This document shows, piece by piece, positions 27,047-33,600 of a DNA stretch of 64,000 bases. The translations under genes were made by a program, and so were the position numbers. The stretch's first letter is position 1. Each line of letters opens with the position of its first letter. The stretch is taken from contig NZ_QCZJ01000006.1 in the NCBI RefSeq assembly GCF_003075435.1, positions 1-64,000 of the forward strand, written 5' to 3'. Under the pieces are notes generated by a model. The model saw only the letters and a program-made list of their open reading frames with translations, made no database searches and had not been told where the DNA came from. The stretch comes from Terrimonas sp. (lineage in GTDB: Bacteria > Bacteroidota > Bacteroidia > Chitinophagales > Chitinophagaceae).

Positions 27047-27994
27047 ATGCAAAAAATACTGATCACAGATTACGGGTTTAAGCATATTGAACAGGAAAAA
27101 AAACTGATAACCGGCGCAGGATTTATTTTACAGACCGCTCAATGTAAAACACCTGAAGAAGTATTGACCCATGGAAAAGATGCGGTAGCGCTGCTGGTTC
27201 AATGGGCGCCGGTTACCGCAGTAGTAATAGATGGATTAAAGAATTGCCGCTTAATAGTGCGCTATGGTATTGGCGTAGACAATATCGACCTGCAGGCAGC
27301 AAAAAATAAAGGTATTGTGGTTTGCAATGTTCCGGATTACTGTATTGCTGAAGTAGCAGACCACACGATAGCCTTAGCGCTGTCTTTAGCAAGGCAACTA
27401 ACGGCAACACATAACCGCACCATTTCCGGGGAATGGAAAATTATTCCGCCGCAGCCGGTATTACCTTTTTATGAAATGAATTTTGCTACTATAGGTTTTG
27501 GTAGAATAGCCCGCGAAGTTTTAAAAAGGGCAGCGCCTTTTGGTTTTAACAGAATGGCGTATGATCCTTTTGTAAACCCGGAACAAATCAAGTCCGAAGG
27601 AGTGCAACCACAGGACTTTGAAACCATTATCAGCCGGGCAGATATTATCTCCCTTCATTTACCACTTACTGCGCAAACCCATCATTTAATAAATGCAGCA
27701 ACGTTGAATACAATGAAAAAGGGCGCTATACTGGTAAATACATCCCGCGGCGGATTGATAGATACAGCAGCGCTGGCTGAAAAGCTGAACGAAGGAGCCA
27801 TTGCTGCGGGGTTAGATGTATTTGAAAGGGAACCCCTGCCGGCAGATCATCCTCTTATGAAATGCAAAAACGTTATACTCACTTCCCATACCGCGTGGTA
27901 TAGCGAACAAAGCGTTCCCACACTGCAGTTTATGGCAGCAGAAGCATTAGTAAGAGGGCTTACAGATGGTATTTTCAAAAACCGGGTGGTATGA
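27047..27994 (+). CDS. D-isomer specific 2-hydroxyacid dehydrogenase (C-terminal binding protein-like)
   Basis: About 315 residues. Nucleotide-binding motif GFGRIAREVLKRA, then LHLPLTAQTHHLINAATLNTMKKGA, NTSRGGLIDTAAL and LDVFEREPLP with the active-site Arg, Glu and a His in LTSHTAWYS. It reduces or oxidises a 2-keto or 2-hydroxy acid with NAD. Start at MQKILITDYG rather than the longer frame that overlaps the previous gene. It closes the rhamnosidase-led run, which ends before a frameshifted gene on the other strand. Confidence 0.9.
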   Translation: MQKILITDYGFKHIEQEKKLITGAGFILQTAQCKTPEEVLTHGKDAVALLVQWAPVTAVVIDGLKNCRLIVRYGIGVDNIDLQAAKNKGIVVCNVPDYCIAEVADHTIALALSLARQLTATHNRTISGEWKIIPPQPVLPFYEMNFATIGFGRIAREVLKRAAPFGFNRMAYDPFVNPEQIKSEGVQPQDFETIISRADIISLHLPLTAQTHHLINAATLNTMKKGAILVNTSRGGLIDTAALAEKLNEGAIAAGLDVFEREPLPADHPLMKCKNVILTSHTAWYSEQSVPTLQFMAAEALVRGLTDGIFKNRVV

Positions 27995-28062
27995 GCGGCT
28001 TTCAGAAAGGCTGACATAGCTTACAGCTATTAAATTACTTTATGTTCAGTTTTAAGCTGGTT

Positions 28063-28334
28063 TTAGCAGGCTGTGTAAGCGATGGTTTTAGAAATAGTCC
28101 TGAGTTCTGCTGTTGAAGGGTCAATAAAATCAATAGTTACCGGCACATTATATTTCCCTCTTGCTTTAGCAGCCTTAAAAGTATACCTGGCAATTCCGCC
28201 ATCGTCATGAGGAATATTTAGCAGAAGGGTATATATACTTCCGGTTTCAAAATCATAGCAGTAGGCGTTTCCCCGGCACTTACAGCACAGGCTTCAATGG
28301 CTTTACTTATTCCTTCCCTTACCTGCTCTGCCAT
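28063..28334 (-). pseudogene. Frameshifted small gene of unknown function
   Basis: On the minus strand, ATG at 28334-28332 opens a frame reading MAEQVREGISKAIEACAVSA. The next frame, entered around 28275, continues with protein-like sequence (YCYDFETGSIYTLLLNIPHD, then YNVPVTIDFIDPSTAELRTI) to TAA at 28063. Joined, they make roughly 90 residues. I do not recognise the family. A sequencing error would produce the same picture. Confidence 0.5.
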
Positions 28335-28399
28335 TCAGAGCGGGGAGTAATAAAAATCATAGTTTCCGTTACCTTTGCCCGATATTTATTCAGCCGCCA

Positions 28400-29158
28400 A
28401 TGCAAATTCCTGCAGGAAAAAAAATATACTTTCTTTCTGACTTTCATTTGGGTGTTCCCGACCATGCATCGAGCCTGCAAAGGGAAAAGCTTATTGTTAC
28501 GTTCCTGGATGAAGCAAAAGCAGATGCTGCCGTGATTTTTATTGTGGGTGACCTGTTTGATTTTTGGTACGAGTATAAAAAGGTTGTTCCCAAGGGTTTT
28601 GTGCGCATACTGGGTAAAATGGCTGAAATAACAGACAGCGGTATACCAATGCATTTTTTTGTTGGTAATCATGATATGTGGATGAGCGGCTATTTTGAGA
28701 AGGAGCTTAACATACCGGTATATCACGAACCGAAAACATTTGAGTTTAATGGGAAAAAATTCCTTGTTGGTCATGGCGATGGTTTAGGTCCCGGCGATCA
28801 TGGGTATAAATTCATGAAAAAGATCTTCCGCAATAAAATTTGCCAGGCTCTGTTTGGTATACTGCCTCCATATATAGGGATGGGCATTGCGCATCGTTCC
28901 AGCAAAAGCAGCCGTGCCGCCACAGGCGATGATGATGCAAAATTTCTGGGAGAAGAAAATGAATGGCTCATCATTTACTGTAAAGAAATTTTGAAGAAAG
29001 AGCACTTTGATTATTTTATTTTCGGGCACCGGCATTTACCTATAGATTTTCAGCTAAAAGATACCAGCCGGTATATCAACCTGGGGGATTGGATACGTTA
29101 TAATAGTTACGCTGAATTTGACGGGCAGCAAGTTTACCTGAAATATTATACAGCTTGA
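28400..29158 (+). CDS. lpxH: UDP-2,3-diacylglucosamine diphosphatase
   Basis: 252 residues, the LpxH length. Metallophosphoesterase motifs in order: YFLSDFHLG (DxH), VGDLFDFWYEY (GDxxD), FVGNHDMWM (GNHD), VGHGDGLG and FGHRHLP (GHxH). It cleaves UDP-2,3-diacylglucosamine to lipid X and UMP in lipid A synthesis at the inner membrane. Its TGA overlaps the TTG start of the next gene. Confidence 0.93.
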   Translation: MQIPAGKKIYFLSDFHLGVPDHASSLQREKLIVTFLDEAKADAAVIFIVGDLFDFWYEYKKVVPKGFVRILGKMAEITDSGIPMHFFVGNHDMWMSGYFEKELNIPVYHEPKTFEFNGKKFLVGHGDGLGPGDHGYKFMKKIFRNKICQALFGILPPYIGMGIAHRSSKSSRAATGDDDAKFLGEENEWLIIYCKEILKKEHFDYFIFGHRHLPIDFQLKDTSRYINLGDWIRYNSYAEFDGQQVYLKYYTA

Positions 29159-29988
29159 GAATATTCCTTTTTACCATATTAGTTTGCTATGTTTTAACCG
29201 GGGCAGCACAGGAAAGTGCTGGGTTAGAAAGCTCATCGGGTATAAGCGATACAGAAGCGCTCAGGGTATCGGCCCCGGATGCAGCGGCTTTTACGGTTGA
29301 CAATCTCGGCAACCTCTATATGCTGACTTCAAAAGGATTGCTTAAGAAATATAATAACAGGGGAGATTCGCTGAATGTATTTAATGACGTGCGGCGTTAC
29401 GGCTCAGTATGTGCAATGGATGTAACCAATCCCATGAAAGTGTTGTTGTATTACCGTGATTTTTCTACGGTAGTAATGCTTGACAGGTTTTTAAACAGGA
29501 TCAATATTGTTGACCTCCGCAAAGCTGGTATTTTCCAGGCGAAGGCTGTAGCGCTTTCTTATGATAATAATCTCTGGGTATTTGATGAGCAATCTGCAAA
29601 GCTTAAAAAAATTGGCGATGACAGTAAGTTGCTGAGTGAAACCGTTGATCTGCGGCAGGTATTGAATGCTATACCATCTCCTGATAAAATTATTGACAGG
29701 GATGGGTTTGTTTACCTGTATGATAAGGATAAAGGGCTGTATATTTTTGATTATTACGGCGCATTAAAAAACGAGCTTGCTATTACGGGGTTAACAGGTT
29801 TACAGGTGATCAACAAAACAGTATTAGGGAGAAAAGATAATAAGTTTGTAAAGTATACCTTAGGCACATTTGATATGCAGGAAGTGGAGCTTCCAGAAAT
29901 GATTAAGCACGCGGAAGACATCCGGATTATGCAACTGGGTATATATGTAAGGAATAGCGGGGGCATAGCTTTGTTTAAATACCGCTAA
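29155..29988 (+). CDS. Secreted beta-propeller-like protein of unknown function
   Basis: 277 residues. Signal peptide MRIFLFTILVCYVLTGAA. The body repeats short NLGNLYMLTSKGLLKKYNN, DNNLWVFDEQSAKLKKI and DGFVYLYDKDKGLYIFDYYG units that look like propeller blades. The start is a TTG overlapping the lpxH stop (TTGA), so it is translationally coupled to lpxH. The coupling hints at an envelope role, but no function is known to me. Confidence 0.75.
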   Translation: MRIFLFTILVCYVLTGAAQESAGLESSSGISDTEALRVSAPDAAAFTVDNLGNLYMLTSKGLLKKYNNRGDSLNVFNDVRRYGSVCAMDVTNPMKVLLYYRDFSTVVMLDRFLNRINIVDLRKAGIFQAKAVALSYDNNLWVFDEQSAKLKKIGDDSKLLSETVDLRQVLNAIPSPDKIIDRDGFVYLYDKDKGLYIFDYYGALKNELAITGLTGLQVINKTVLGRKDNKFVKYTLGTFDMQEVELPEMIKHAEDIRIMQLGIYVRNSGGIALFKYR

Positions 29989-30002
29989 AAAGAAAGCATG
30001 TA

Positions 30003-31079
30003 ATGAATAGTTTTTTAGATAAAATATTTTTGGATAACAGTATACGGGAATACCTGGTGGTTGCTGTTGTCATTTTGGGCATATACATATTGAAAAAGTT
30101 TTTCAGCAAACCGCTGGTTGCTGCGATCATATTTTTTTTAAGATTAGCGGGGCGGCAGATAGATAAAAAAGCATTTAACGATCTTATCCTTAAACCGCTG
30201 GAACAGTTCCTGATTGTTTTTACATCATTCATTGCTTTGATCTCTTTAAAATTTCCACGGATATTTATTTTTAGCTTTTACAGAACCGATACTCAAATCA
30301 TTCTTGAAAGAATTGGTTTAAGCCTGGTGATCGTCTATTTTTTCAGGTTGCTGATAAGAATGATAGATTACCTGGCGTATGTGATCAGCAAAAAGGCGGG
30401 TGAAGAATCGGGGCAGGAAGAAAACCAGTTGGTGATCTTTTTTAAAGATTTTTTAAAAGCAATTGTATTTATAGCGGGACTTTTTACTGTCATCAAATTC
30501 GCGTTCCGCTACCAGATATCTGAGTTACTTACAGGATTAGGAATAGTTGGTGCGGCGCTGGCGCTTTCTGCAAGGGAAAGCCTGGAAAACCTGATAGCAT
30601 CTTTTATTATATTTTTCGATAAACCTTTCGCCGTAGGGGATACGCTTAAAGTGCAAAACATAACCGGCACAGTTGAAAAAATCGGACTACGCAGTACACG
30701 TATACGCACAAACGAAAAAACCTACGTAAGTGTACCTAACAAGCAGATGGTGGATAGTATAGTAGATAACCTGAGTTTGCGAACACAACGGCGGGCTGAT
30801 CTCAGGCTGGAACTAAAGCCTGCTACAAATGCGCAGCGCGTACAGGAATTACTAGATGGCATCAAAACAATATTGCAACACCCCAAAATTGAAAACAGGG
30901 TATTGTTTCTGGAAGATGTTGTGCAGCAGGGGGGCTATCTTGTGCACGTAGAATATTATACTGCTCCAATTCCGGCAGAAGCATTTAACCAGGTAAAGCA
31001 AGAGGTAAACCTTGCTATTATCCAATTAATGGAAGGCCTTAATATTGAAGTTGTGGGGCCTAAGCAAGTGGCGGGATAG
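30003..31079 (+). CDS. MscS-type mechanosensitive ion channel protein
   Basis: 358 residues. Several N-terminal transmembrane helices, then the pore helix region LLTGLGIVGAALALSARESL and the beta domain FFDKPFAVGDTLKVQNITGTVEKIGLRSTRIRTNEKTYVSVPN typical of MscS. The C-terminal alpha/beta domain follows. It relieves osmotic pressure at the inner membrane. The gap to the previous gene is 14 bp. Confidence 0.9.
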   Translation: MNSFLDKIFLDNSIREYLVVAVVILGIYILKKFFSKPLVAAIIFFLRLAGRQIDKKAFNDLILKPLEQFLIVFTSFIALISLKFPRIFIFSFYRTDTQIILERIGLSLVIVYFFRLLIRMIDYLAYVISKKAGEESGQEENQLVIFFKDFLKAIVFIAGLFTVIKFAFRYQISELLTGLGIVGAALALSARESLENLIASFIIFFDKPFAVGDTLKVQNITGTVEKIGLRSTRIRTNEKTYVSVPNKQMVDSIVDNLSLRTQRRADLRLELKPATNAQRVQELLDGIKTILQHPKIENRVLFLEDVVQQGGYLVHVEYYTAPIPAEAFNQVKQEVNLAIIQLMEGLNIEVVGPKQVAG

Positions 31080-31197
31080 ACATTGATGAACTCTTGATAT
31101 AACAAACTCCTCATCTTAAAATTTTTTAAAACTTTTCAACAAAAAATTTGCATTGTAAAAAAAATCATTCAATCTTTGCACTCGCAAAACAAATTAT
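31080..31197 (+). promoter_or_regulatory. Possible strong promoter upstream of the tRNA island
   Basis: AT-rich stretch with TTG at 31149-31151 and CAATCTTTGCACTCGC at about 31170-31185. It resembles a -33/-7 pair of the Bacteroidota type and the TTTGCAC starts seen at stable RNA operons. No experiment supports it. Confidence 0.35.
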
Positions 31198-31198
31198 A

Positions 31199-31294
31199 TG
31201 CAACGCGCAATATTAATACATAATAAATCAATAGGCTGCTTTAGTCCGGAGGTGGATTATACAGTTTGCGGGGCACATAATGTTGTTGATTAAG
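31199..31294 (+). other. Mini-ORF (31 codons) before an intrinsic terminator
   Basis: ATG at 31199 opens a frame beginning MQRAILIHNKSIGCFSPEVD and stopping at 31292-31294. A terminator follows 23 bp later. It could be a leader peptide, a small protein or chance. There is no clear ribosome site, which is normal in this phylum. Confidence 0.3.
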
Positions 31295-31317
31295 TAAAAA
31301 CAAAATCACTCAAATAT

Positions 31318-31346
31318 AAGCCCCGCCTGAACCGCGGGGTTTTTTA
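31318..31346 (+). terminator. Terminator or attenuator before the tRNA array
   Basis: Stem AAGCCCCGC / GCGGGGTTT with loop CTGAACC, followed by TTTATTTT. It sits between the promoter-like region and the array. Confidence 0.8.
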
Positions 31347-31445
31347 TTTTCAGCCTCCCCACCCCCTCCAAATGAAGGGCTTATAGAGGAGCTGTATAGA
31401 TAAAGACATTTTGTAGGTGAGTGATTTAATATTCTTTAAATAAAA

Positions 31446-31607
31446 ATGATAAAACAATTACGACATAAACAGTTTAGAACAGCACAGTTGAATGATGCCC
31501 TATCATTCATGATATGCCAATGGAGTGAGCAGAATTTAGGGAATATTGTACCCATAGATAATTCGTATGAAAGTAAATCTTTGTGGCCGGAATGTATGCA
31601 TACATAA
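31446..31607 (+). other. Mini-ORF (53 codons) before a second terminator
   Basis: The frame begins MIKQLRHKQFRTAQLNDALS and ends ECMHT. It is followed 22 bp later by another strong terminator, repeating the layout of the previous mini-ORF. No family recognised. Confidence 0.35.
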
Positions 31608-31629
31608 TCTGAATTAAAAGATAATGCAG

Positions 31630-31662
31630 AAGCCCGGTCAAAAAAAATGACCGGGCTTTTTT
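31630..31662 (+). terminator. Second terminator before the tRNA array
   Basis: A perfect 11-bp stem AAGCCCGGTCA / TGACCGGGCTT with a 7-A loop, followed by TTTT. Confidence 0.85.
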
Positions 31663-31758
31663 ATGTGACCTATAAAAAATTATACACTTCCGATAATCTC
31701 CTCCAAAGTAGGAGATGGAGAGGAGGCTTGATATTAGGTGCAGAAAGGGAGGGAAACA

Positions 31759-31816
31759 AGCAGTCCCCGTTTGTTCCGATGCAAGCGGAAGAGATGCAAC
31801 AACGGGGATGCTTTTT
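31759..31816 (+). terminator. Long hairpin with inner stem-loop, terminator-like
   Basis: Outer arms AGCAGTCCCCGTT and AACGGGGATGCT pair with small mismatches. They enclose an inner hairpin TTCCG-ATGCAAG-CGGAA with a 7-nt loop. A T run follows at 31812-31816. It ends 30 bp before the first tRNA and could be a terminator, a processing signal or a decayed tRNA. Confidence 0.45.
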
Positions 31817-31845
31817 CCAAATGTGCTTTAGTTCTTTGTAATAAA

Positions 31846-31919
31846 GGGCAGTCATGTTCCAGGGCTGGCGAAAAGCATTTGCAATGCTTTTGTGCAGGGT
31901 TCGATTCCCTGGCTGTCCA
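31846..31919 (+). tRNA. tRNA-Ala(TGC)
   Basis: Acceptor GGGCAGT / GCTGTCC contains the G3-U70 pair that is the alanine identity element. Anticodon stem AAGCA / TGCTT with loop TTTGCAA, T arm CAGGG-TTCGATT-CCCTG, discriminator A. The D stem is weak (TGTT / GGCG, mostly G-T pairs). CCA is not encoded. Confidence 0.85.
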
Positions 31920-31923
31920 CAAT

Positions 31924-31996
31924 GATCTGTTCGTCTAATGGTCCAGGACGCAAGATTTTCATTCTTGTAATACGGGTTCAACTCCCGTACAGATTA
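31924..31996 (+). tRNA. tRNA-Glu(TTC)
   Basis: Acceptor GATCTGT / ACAGATT, D arm GTCTAATGGTCCAGGAC, anticodon stem CAAGA / TCTTG with loop TTTTCAT, T arm ACGGG-TTCAACT-CCCGT. A clean cloverleaf with the usual Glu D arm. Confidence 0.9.
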
Positions 31997-32000
31997 CAAA

Positions 32001-32072
32001 GGTTCGTTGGTGTAATGGTTAACATCACAGATTGTCGATCTGCTGCTATGGGTTCGATTCCCGTACGAACCG
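32001..32072 (+). tRNA. tRNA-Asp(GTC)
   Basis: Acceptor GGTTCGT / ACGAACC, D arm GTGTAATGGTTAACAT, anticodon loop TTGTCGA, T arm TGGG-TTCGATT-CCCG, discriminator G as expected for Asp. The outermost anticodon-stem pair is A-C. Confidence 0.88.
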
Positions 32073-32077
32073 CACAA

Positions 32078-32149
32078 TACCGGGTGGTGTAATTAGCAAC
32101 GCGTCAGCGTTTGAACCTGATGTTCTCAGTTCAAATCTGGGCCTGGTAT
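32078..32149 (+). tRNA. tRNA-Gln(TTG)
   Basis: Acceptor TACCGGG / CCTGGTA with the weak T1-A72 pair usual in Gln tRNAs. Anticodon loop GTTTGAA. Oddities: C31-C39 mismatch, D-loop AATTAGCA without the conserved GG, and position 73 is T rather than G. It may be functionally impaired. Confidence 0.75.
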
Positions 32150-32160
32150 CAATATATAAT

Positions 32161-32233
32161 GTTGGCTTTAGCTTAACCGGTAAAGCGCCACACTGTGAAT
32201 GTGGAGAATAGAGTTCGAGTCTCAAAGTCAACC
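32161..32233 (+). tRNA. tRNA-His(GTG)
   Basis: Anticodon stem CCACA / TGTGG with loop CTGTGAA and D arm GCTTAACCGGTAAAGC. The 5' G can serve as G-1 opposite a 3' C, the His identity feature, with acceptor TTGGCTT / AAGTCAA. The T stem is poor (GAG / CTC plus a mismatch), so the gene looks eroded. Confidence 0.75.
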
Positions 32234-32244
32234 AATGGAGAAGA

Positions 32245-32332
32245 TAATGATGAGCTAAACAGAATAGCAGGTATCCTCTTTTGTTACAGCGTTTATCCCG
32301 TAAAGTGGGCACACCTGTACAGTAAATCATTA
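32245..32332 (+). tRNA. tRNA-like structure, identity unclear
   Basis: Terminal 7-bp pairing TAATGAT / ATCATTA, then GA and a perfect D-like arm GCTA-AACAGAA-TAGC, and a third stem CAGGT / ACCTG enclosing 39 nt. No recognisable T arm. It occupies the slot of one array unit and is either decayed or a coincidental fold. Confidence 0.3.
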
Positions 32333-32351
32333 TTCATCTGCTTAAAAGCAA

Positions 32352-32445
32352 TACGGCTTGGTGTAAAGGCAACATATTCACTCCCCTTTCTTTCTGAAAG
32401 GTAGGTAGCGGGTGATTGTTTTCAGTTCAATTCTGAAAGCCGTAC
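32352..32445 (+). tRNA. tRNA with enlarged anticodon arm, identity unclear
   Basis: Acceptor TACGGCT / AGCCGTA, D arm GTGTAAAGGCAACAT and T arm TTCAG-TTCAATT-CTGAA are good. The stem TTCAC / GTGAT encloses 30 nt instead of 7, including the hairpin CCTTTC-TTTCT-GAAAGG at 32385-32401. Either the anticodon loop is interrupted or the anticodon arm is lengthened. The D arm resembles the Gln and Trp units of this array. Confidence 0.6.
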
Positions 32446-32451
32446 AAAAAC

Positions 32452-32544
32452 TGGCTTATAGTTCAATGCCTGCCGGACAGGCAGGGATAAGAATGCTTCA
32501 CTACGGATGAAGAGATGAGCGTTCGAACATTTCTAAGCCAGCCA
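32452..32544 (+). tRNA. tRNA-Arg(ACG) with a palindrome in the D-loop
   Basis: Acceptor TGGCTTA / TAAGCCA, then G73 and an encoded CCA, the only encoded CCA in the array. Anticodon stem CTTCA / TGAAG with loop CTACGGA. The D-loop reads AATG, then CCTGCCGGACAGGCAGG (32468-32484), then GATAA; removing the 17-nt hairpin restores a normal loop. The T arm is irregular. Confidence 0.7.
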
Positions 32545-32547
32545 TAT

Positions 32548-32620
32548 TGACCCATAGCTCAATGGTAAGAGCAATAACCTTATACGTTAAAGGTTACCGG
32601 TTCGAGTCCGGTTGGGTCAA
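32548..32620 (+). tRNA. tRNA-Ile(TAT)
   Basis: Acceptor TGACCCA / TGGGTCA, D arm GCTCAATGGTAAGAGC, anticodon stem ATAAC / GTTAA with loop CTTATAC, variable AGGTT, T arm ACCGG-TTCGAGT-CCGGT, discriminator A. All lengths are standard, which fixes the anticodon as TAT. That anticodon is rare in bacteria. Confidence 0.8.
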
Positions 32621-32627
32621 CAAAAAT

Positions 32628-32698
32628 TGCGGTTTAGAGTAATGGTAACTCAATGGTCTCATAAGCCATAGCTGCAGGTTCGACTCCTGTAGCCGCAA
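32628..32698 (+). tRNA. tRNA-Met(CAT) or Ile2(CAT)
   Basis: Acceptor TGCGGTT / AGCCGCA, D arm GAGTAATGGTAACTC, anticodon stem ATGGT / GCCAT with loop CTCATAA, T arm GCAGG-TTCGACT-CCTGT. The paired T1-A72 argues against an initiator. Met versus lysidine-type Ile cannot be told by eye. Confidence 0.85.
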
Positions 32699-32703
32699 CA
32701 GTA

Positions 32704-32776
32704 GATGACTCAGCTCAATTGATAGAGCACTATCCTGATACGATAGCGGTTGACAGTTCAATTCTGTCAGTCATCA
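32704..32776 (+). tRNA. tRNA-Ile(GAT)
   Basis: Acceptor GATGACT / AGTCATC, D arm GCTCAATTGATAGAGC, anticodon stem CTATC / GATAG with loop CTGATAC, T arm GACAG-TTCAATT-CTGTC, discriminator A. A clean cloverleaf. Confidence 0.9.
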
Positions 32777-32782
32777 CTACTA

Positions 32783-32854
32783 TGCGACTTATTTCAATGG
32801 AAGAAATCTACTGTTACAAAGTAGAAGTTAACAGTTCGAATCTGTTAGTCGCAA
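32783..32854 (+). tRNA. tRNA-Val(TAC)
   Basis: Acceptor TGCGACT / AGTCGCA, D stem TTTC / GAAA, anticodon stem CTACT / AGTAG with loop GTTACAA, a regular T arm with loop TTCGAAT, discriminator A. The position-32 G is unusual. Confidence 0.85.
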
Positions 32855-32860
32855 CAAAAT

Positions 32861-32935
32861 TGGTTTGTAACTCAATTGGATCAGAGTACCGGTCTTTTAC
32901 ACCGGGAGTTGTGAGTTCGAGTCTCACCAGACCAA
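32861..32935 (+). tRNA. tRNA-Lys(TTT)
   Basis: Acceptor TGGTTTG / CAGACCA, D arm with ACTC / GAGT, anticodon stem CCGGT / ACCGG with loop CTTTTAC, T arm GTGAG-TTCGAGT-CTCAC, discriminator A. Confidence 0.9.
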
Positions 32936-32941
32936 CAAGAG

Positions 32942-33015
32942 GTCGTGCTGGCAGACGTGGCAGTAAGCACCCGACTGCAAATCGGGAGAAAGAAGTTCGA
33001 TTCTTCTGCACAACT
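32942..33015 (+). tRNA. tRNA-Cys(GCA)
   Basis: Anticodon stem CCCGA / TCGGG with loop CTGCAAA, T arm AGAAG-TTCGATT-CTTCT, acceptor GTCGTGC / GCACAAC with a C3-A70 mismatch, discriminator T as expected for Cys. Confidence 0.85.
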
Positions 33016-33019
33016 CTTT

Positions 33020-33098
33020 GGATGAATAGTTCAATGACAGAAACCCGCCATTGGCGGGATTAAGCCGGGGGTTGAAAATTCGAGCCTTTCTTCGTCCG
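33020..33098 (+). tRNA. tRNA-like gene with a palindrome at the anticodon arm
   Basis: Acceptor GGATGAA / TTCGTCC, D arm beginning GTTCAATGACAGAAA and T arm GAAAA-TTCGAGC-CTTTC support a tRNA. The anticodon arm position holds CCCGCC-ATT-GGCGGG (33044-33058), and the following region is too long for a normal variable loop. The anticodon cannot be assigned. Probably a disrupted gene. Confidence 0.5.
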
Positions 33099-33108
33099 CT
33101 GAATATAT

Positions 33109-33192
33109 GTGAGTGCGCCGGAGATGGAGAGCCGGGATGTTCTGTAAAATCATTGCTTCATAGCTGAGTAAGTTCGAACCTTACCACTCACA
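33109..33192 (+). tRNA. tRNA-Tyr(GTA)
   Basis: Acceptor GTGAGTG / CACTCAC, D stem CCGG / CCGG, anticodon loop CTGTAAA, a long variable arm (TGCTTCATAGC) as in class II tRNAs, T arm GTAAG-TTCGAAC-CTTAC, discriminator A. One T-T mismatch lies in the anticodon stem. Confidence 0.85.
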
Positions 33193-33222
33193 CAGGAGAT
33201 ATAATCTCCGGAGAACATATAG

Positions 33223-33247
33223 TGTACGAAGTCTCCGACTTCGTACA
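33223..33247. repeat. Palindromic hairpin in the tRNA spacer
   Basis: Perfect 11-bp arms TGTACGAAGTC / GACTTCGTACA with loop TCC, lying between tRNA-Tyr and tRNA-Ser(TGA). A smaller palindrome GGAGAT-ATA-ATCTCC is at 33195-33209. Confidence 0.8.
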
Positions 33248-33259
33248 GCGAAAACAAAT

Positions 33260-33343
33260 GGAGAGAGTCCGGTTGGTCGAGGAAGCTGTCTTGAAAACAG
33301 TGGACTGTAAAAAGGTTCAGGGGTTCGATTCCCTTTCTCTCCG
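33260..33343 (+). tRNA. tRNA-Ser(TGA)
   Basis: Acceptor GGAGAGA / TCTCTCC, anticodon stem GCTGT / ACAGT with loop CTTGAAA, long class II variable arm, T arm AGGGG-TTCGATT-CCCTT, discriminator G. Confidence 0.88.
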
Positions 33344-33360
33344 CGAAAGTATTTACTGGT

Positions 33361-33430
33361 TACACTTTGCTGCATAGCGAACAGAAAGCAGAAGAGTGCG
33401 ACGCAACGGAAGCTGATAGTAGCAATACAG
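33361..33430 (-). repeat. Dispersed repeat copy in a tRNA spacer
   Basis: On the minus strand it reads TATTGCTACTATCAGCTT followed by GTTGCGTCGCACTCTT, matching the element at 25804-25840. It separates the two serine tRNAs by about 100 nt, unusually long for this array. Confidence 0.6.
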
Positions 33431-33447
33431 TTGATAACATAAAAAAC

Positions 33448-33532
33448 GGAGAATTGACAGAGCGGTAATGTGCAGGTTTGCTAAACCCAGGCTATCGGAA
33501 ACGATACGAAGGTTCGACTCCTTTACTCTCCG
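33448..33532 (+). tRNA. tRNA-Ser(GCT)
   Basis: Acceptor GGAGAAT / ACTCTCC with one mismatch, anticodon loop TTGCTAA, a good variable-arm hairpin TATCG-GAAA-CGATA, T arm GAAGG-TTCGACT-CCTTT, discriminator G. The anticodon stem has two mismatched outer pairs. Confidence 0.8.
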
Positions 33533-33600
33533 CAAAGTTTGTGATGAATGAATTCGATGAAGATGAATTAGTGATCTGTCAATGTTCATTGCAAACAAAA

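Noticed and set aside
28319-28774. Minus-strand ORF of 151 codons over the start of lpxH
   Set aside because: It is a shadow of lpxH, whose five metallophosphoesterase motifs are all present.
32564-32603. Alternative reading of tRNA-Ile(TAT) with stem AACCT / AGGTT and a 10-nt loop
   Set aside because: It leaves no variable loop. The standard-length partition gives a normal 5-bp stem and 7-nt loop, so the longer stem is coincidental.
33537-33596. A further tRNA between Ser(GCT) and Phe
   Set aside because: GTTTGTGATGAATG and CATTGCAAAC pair only loosely, and no D, anticodon or T arm can be drawn.
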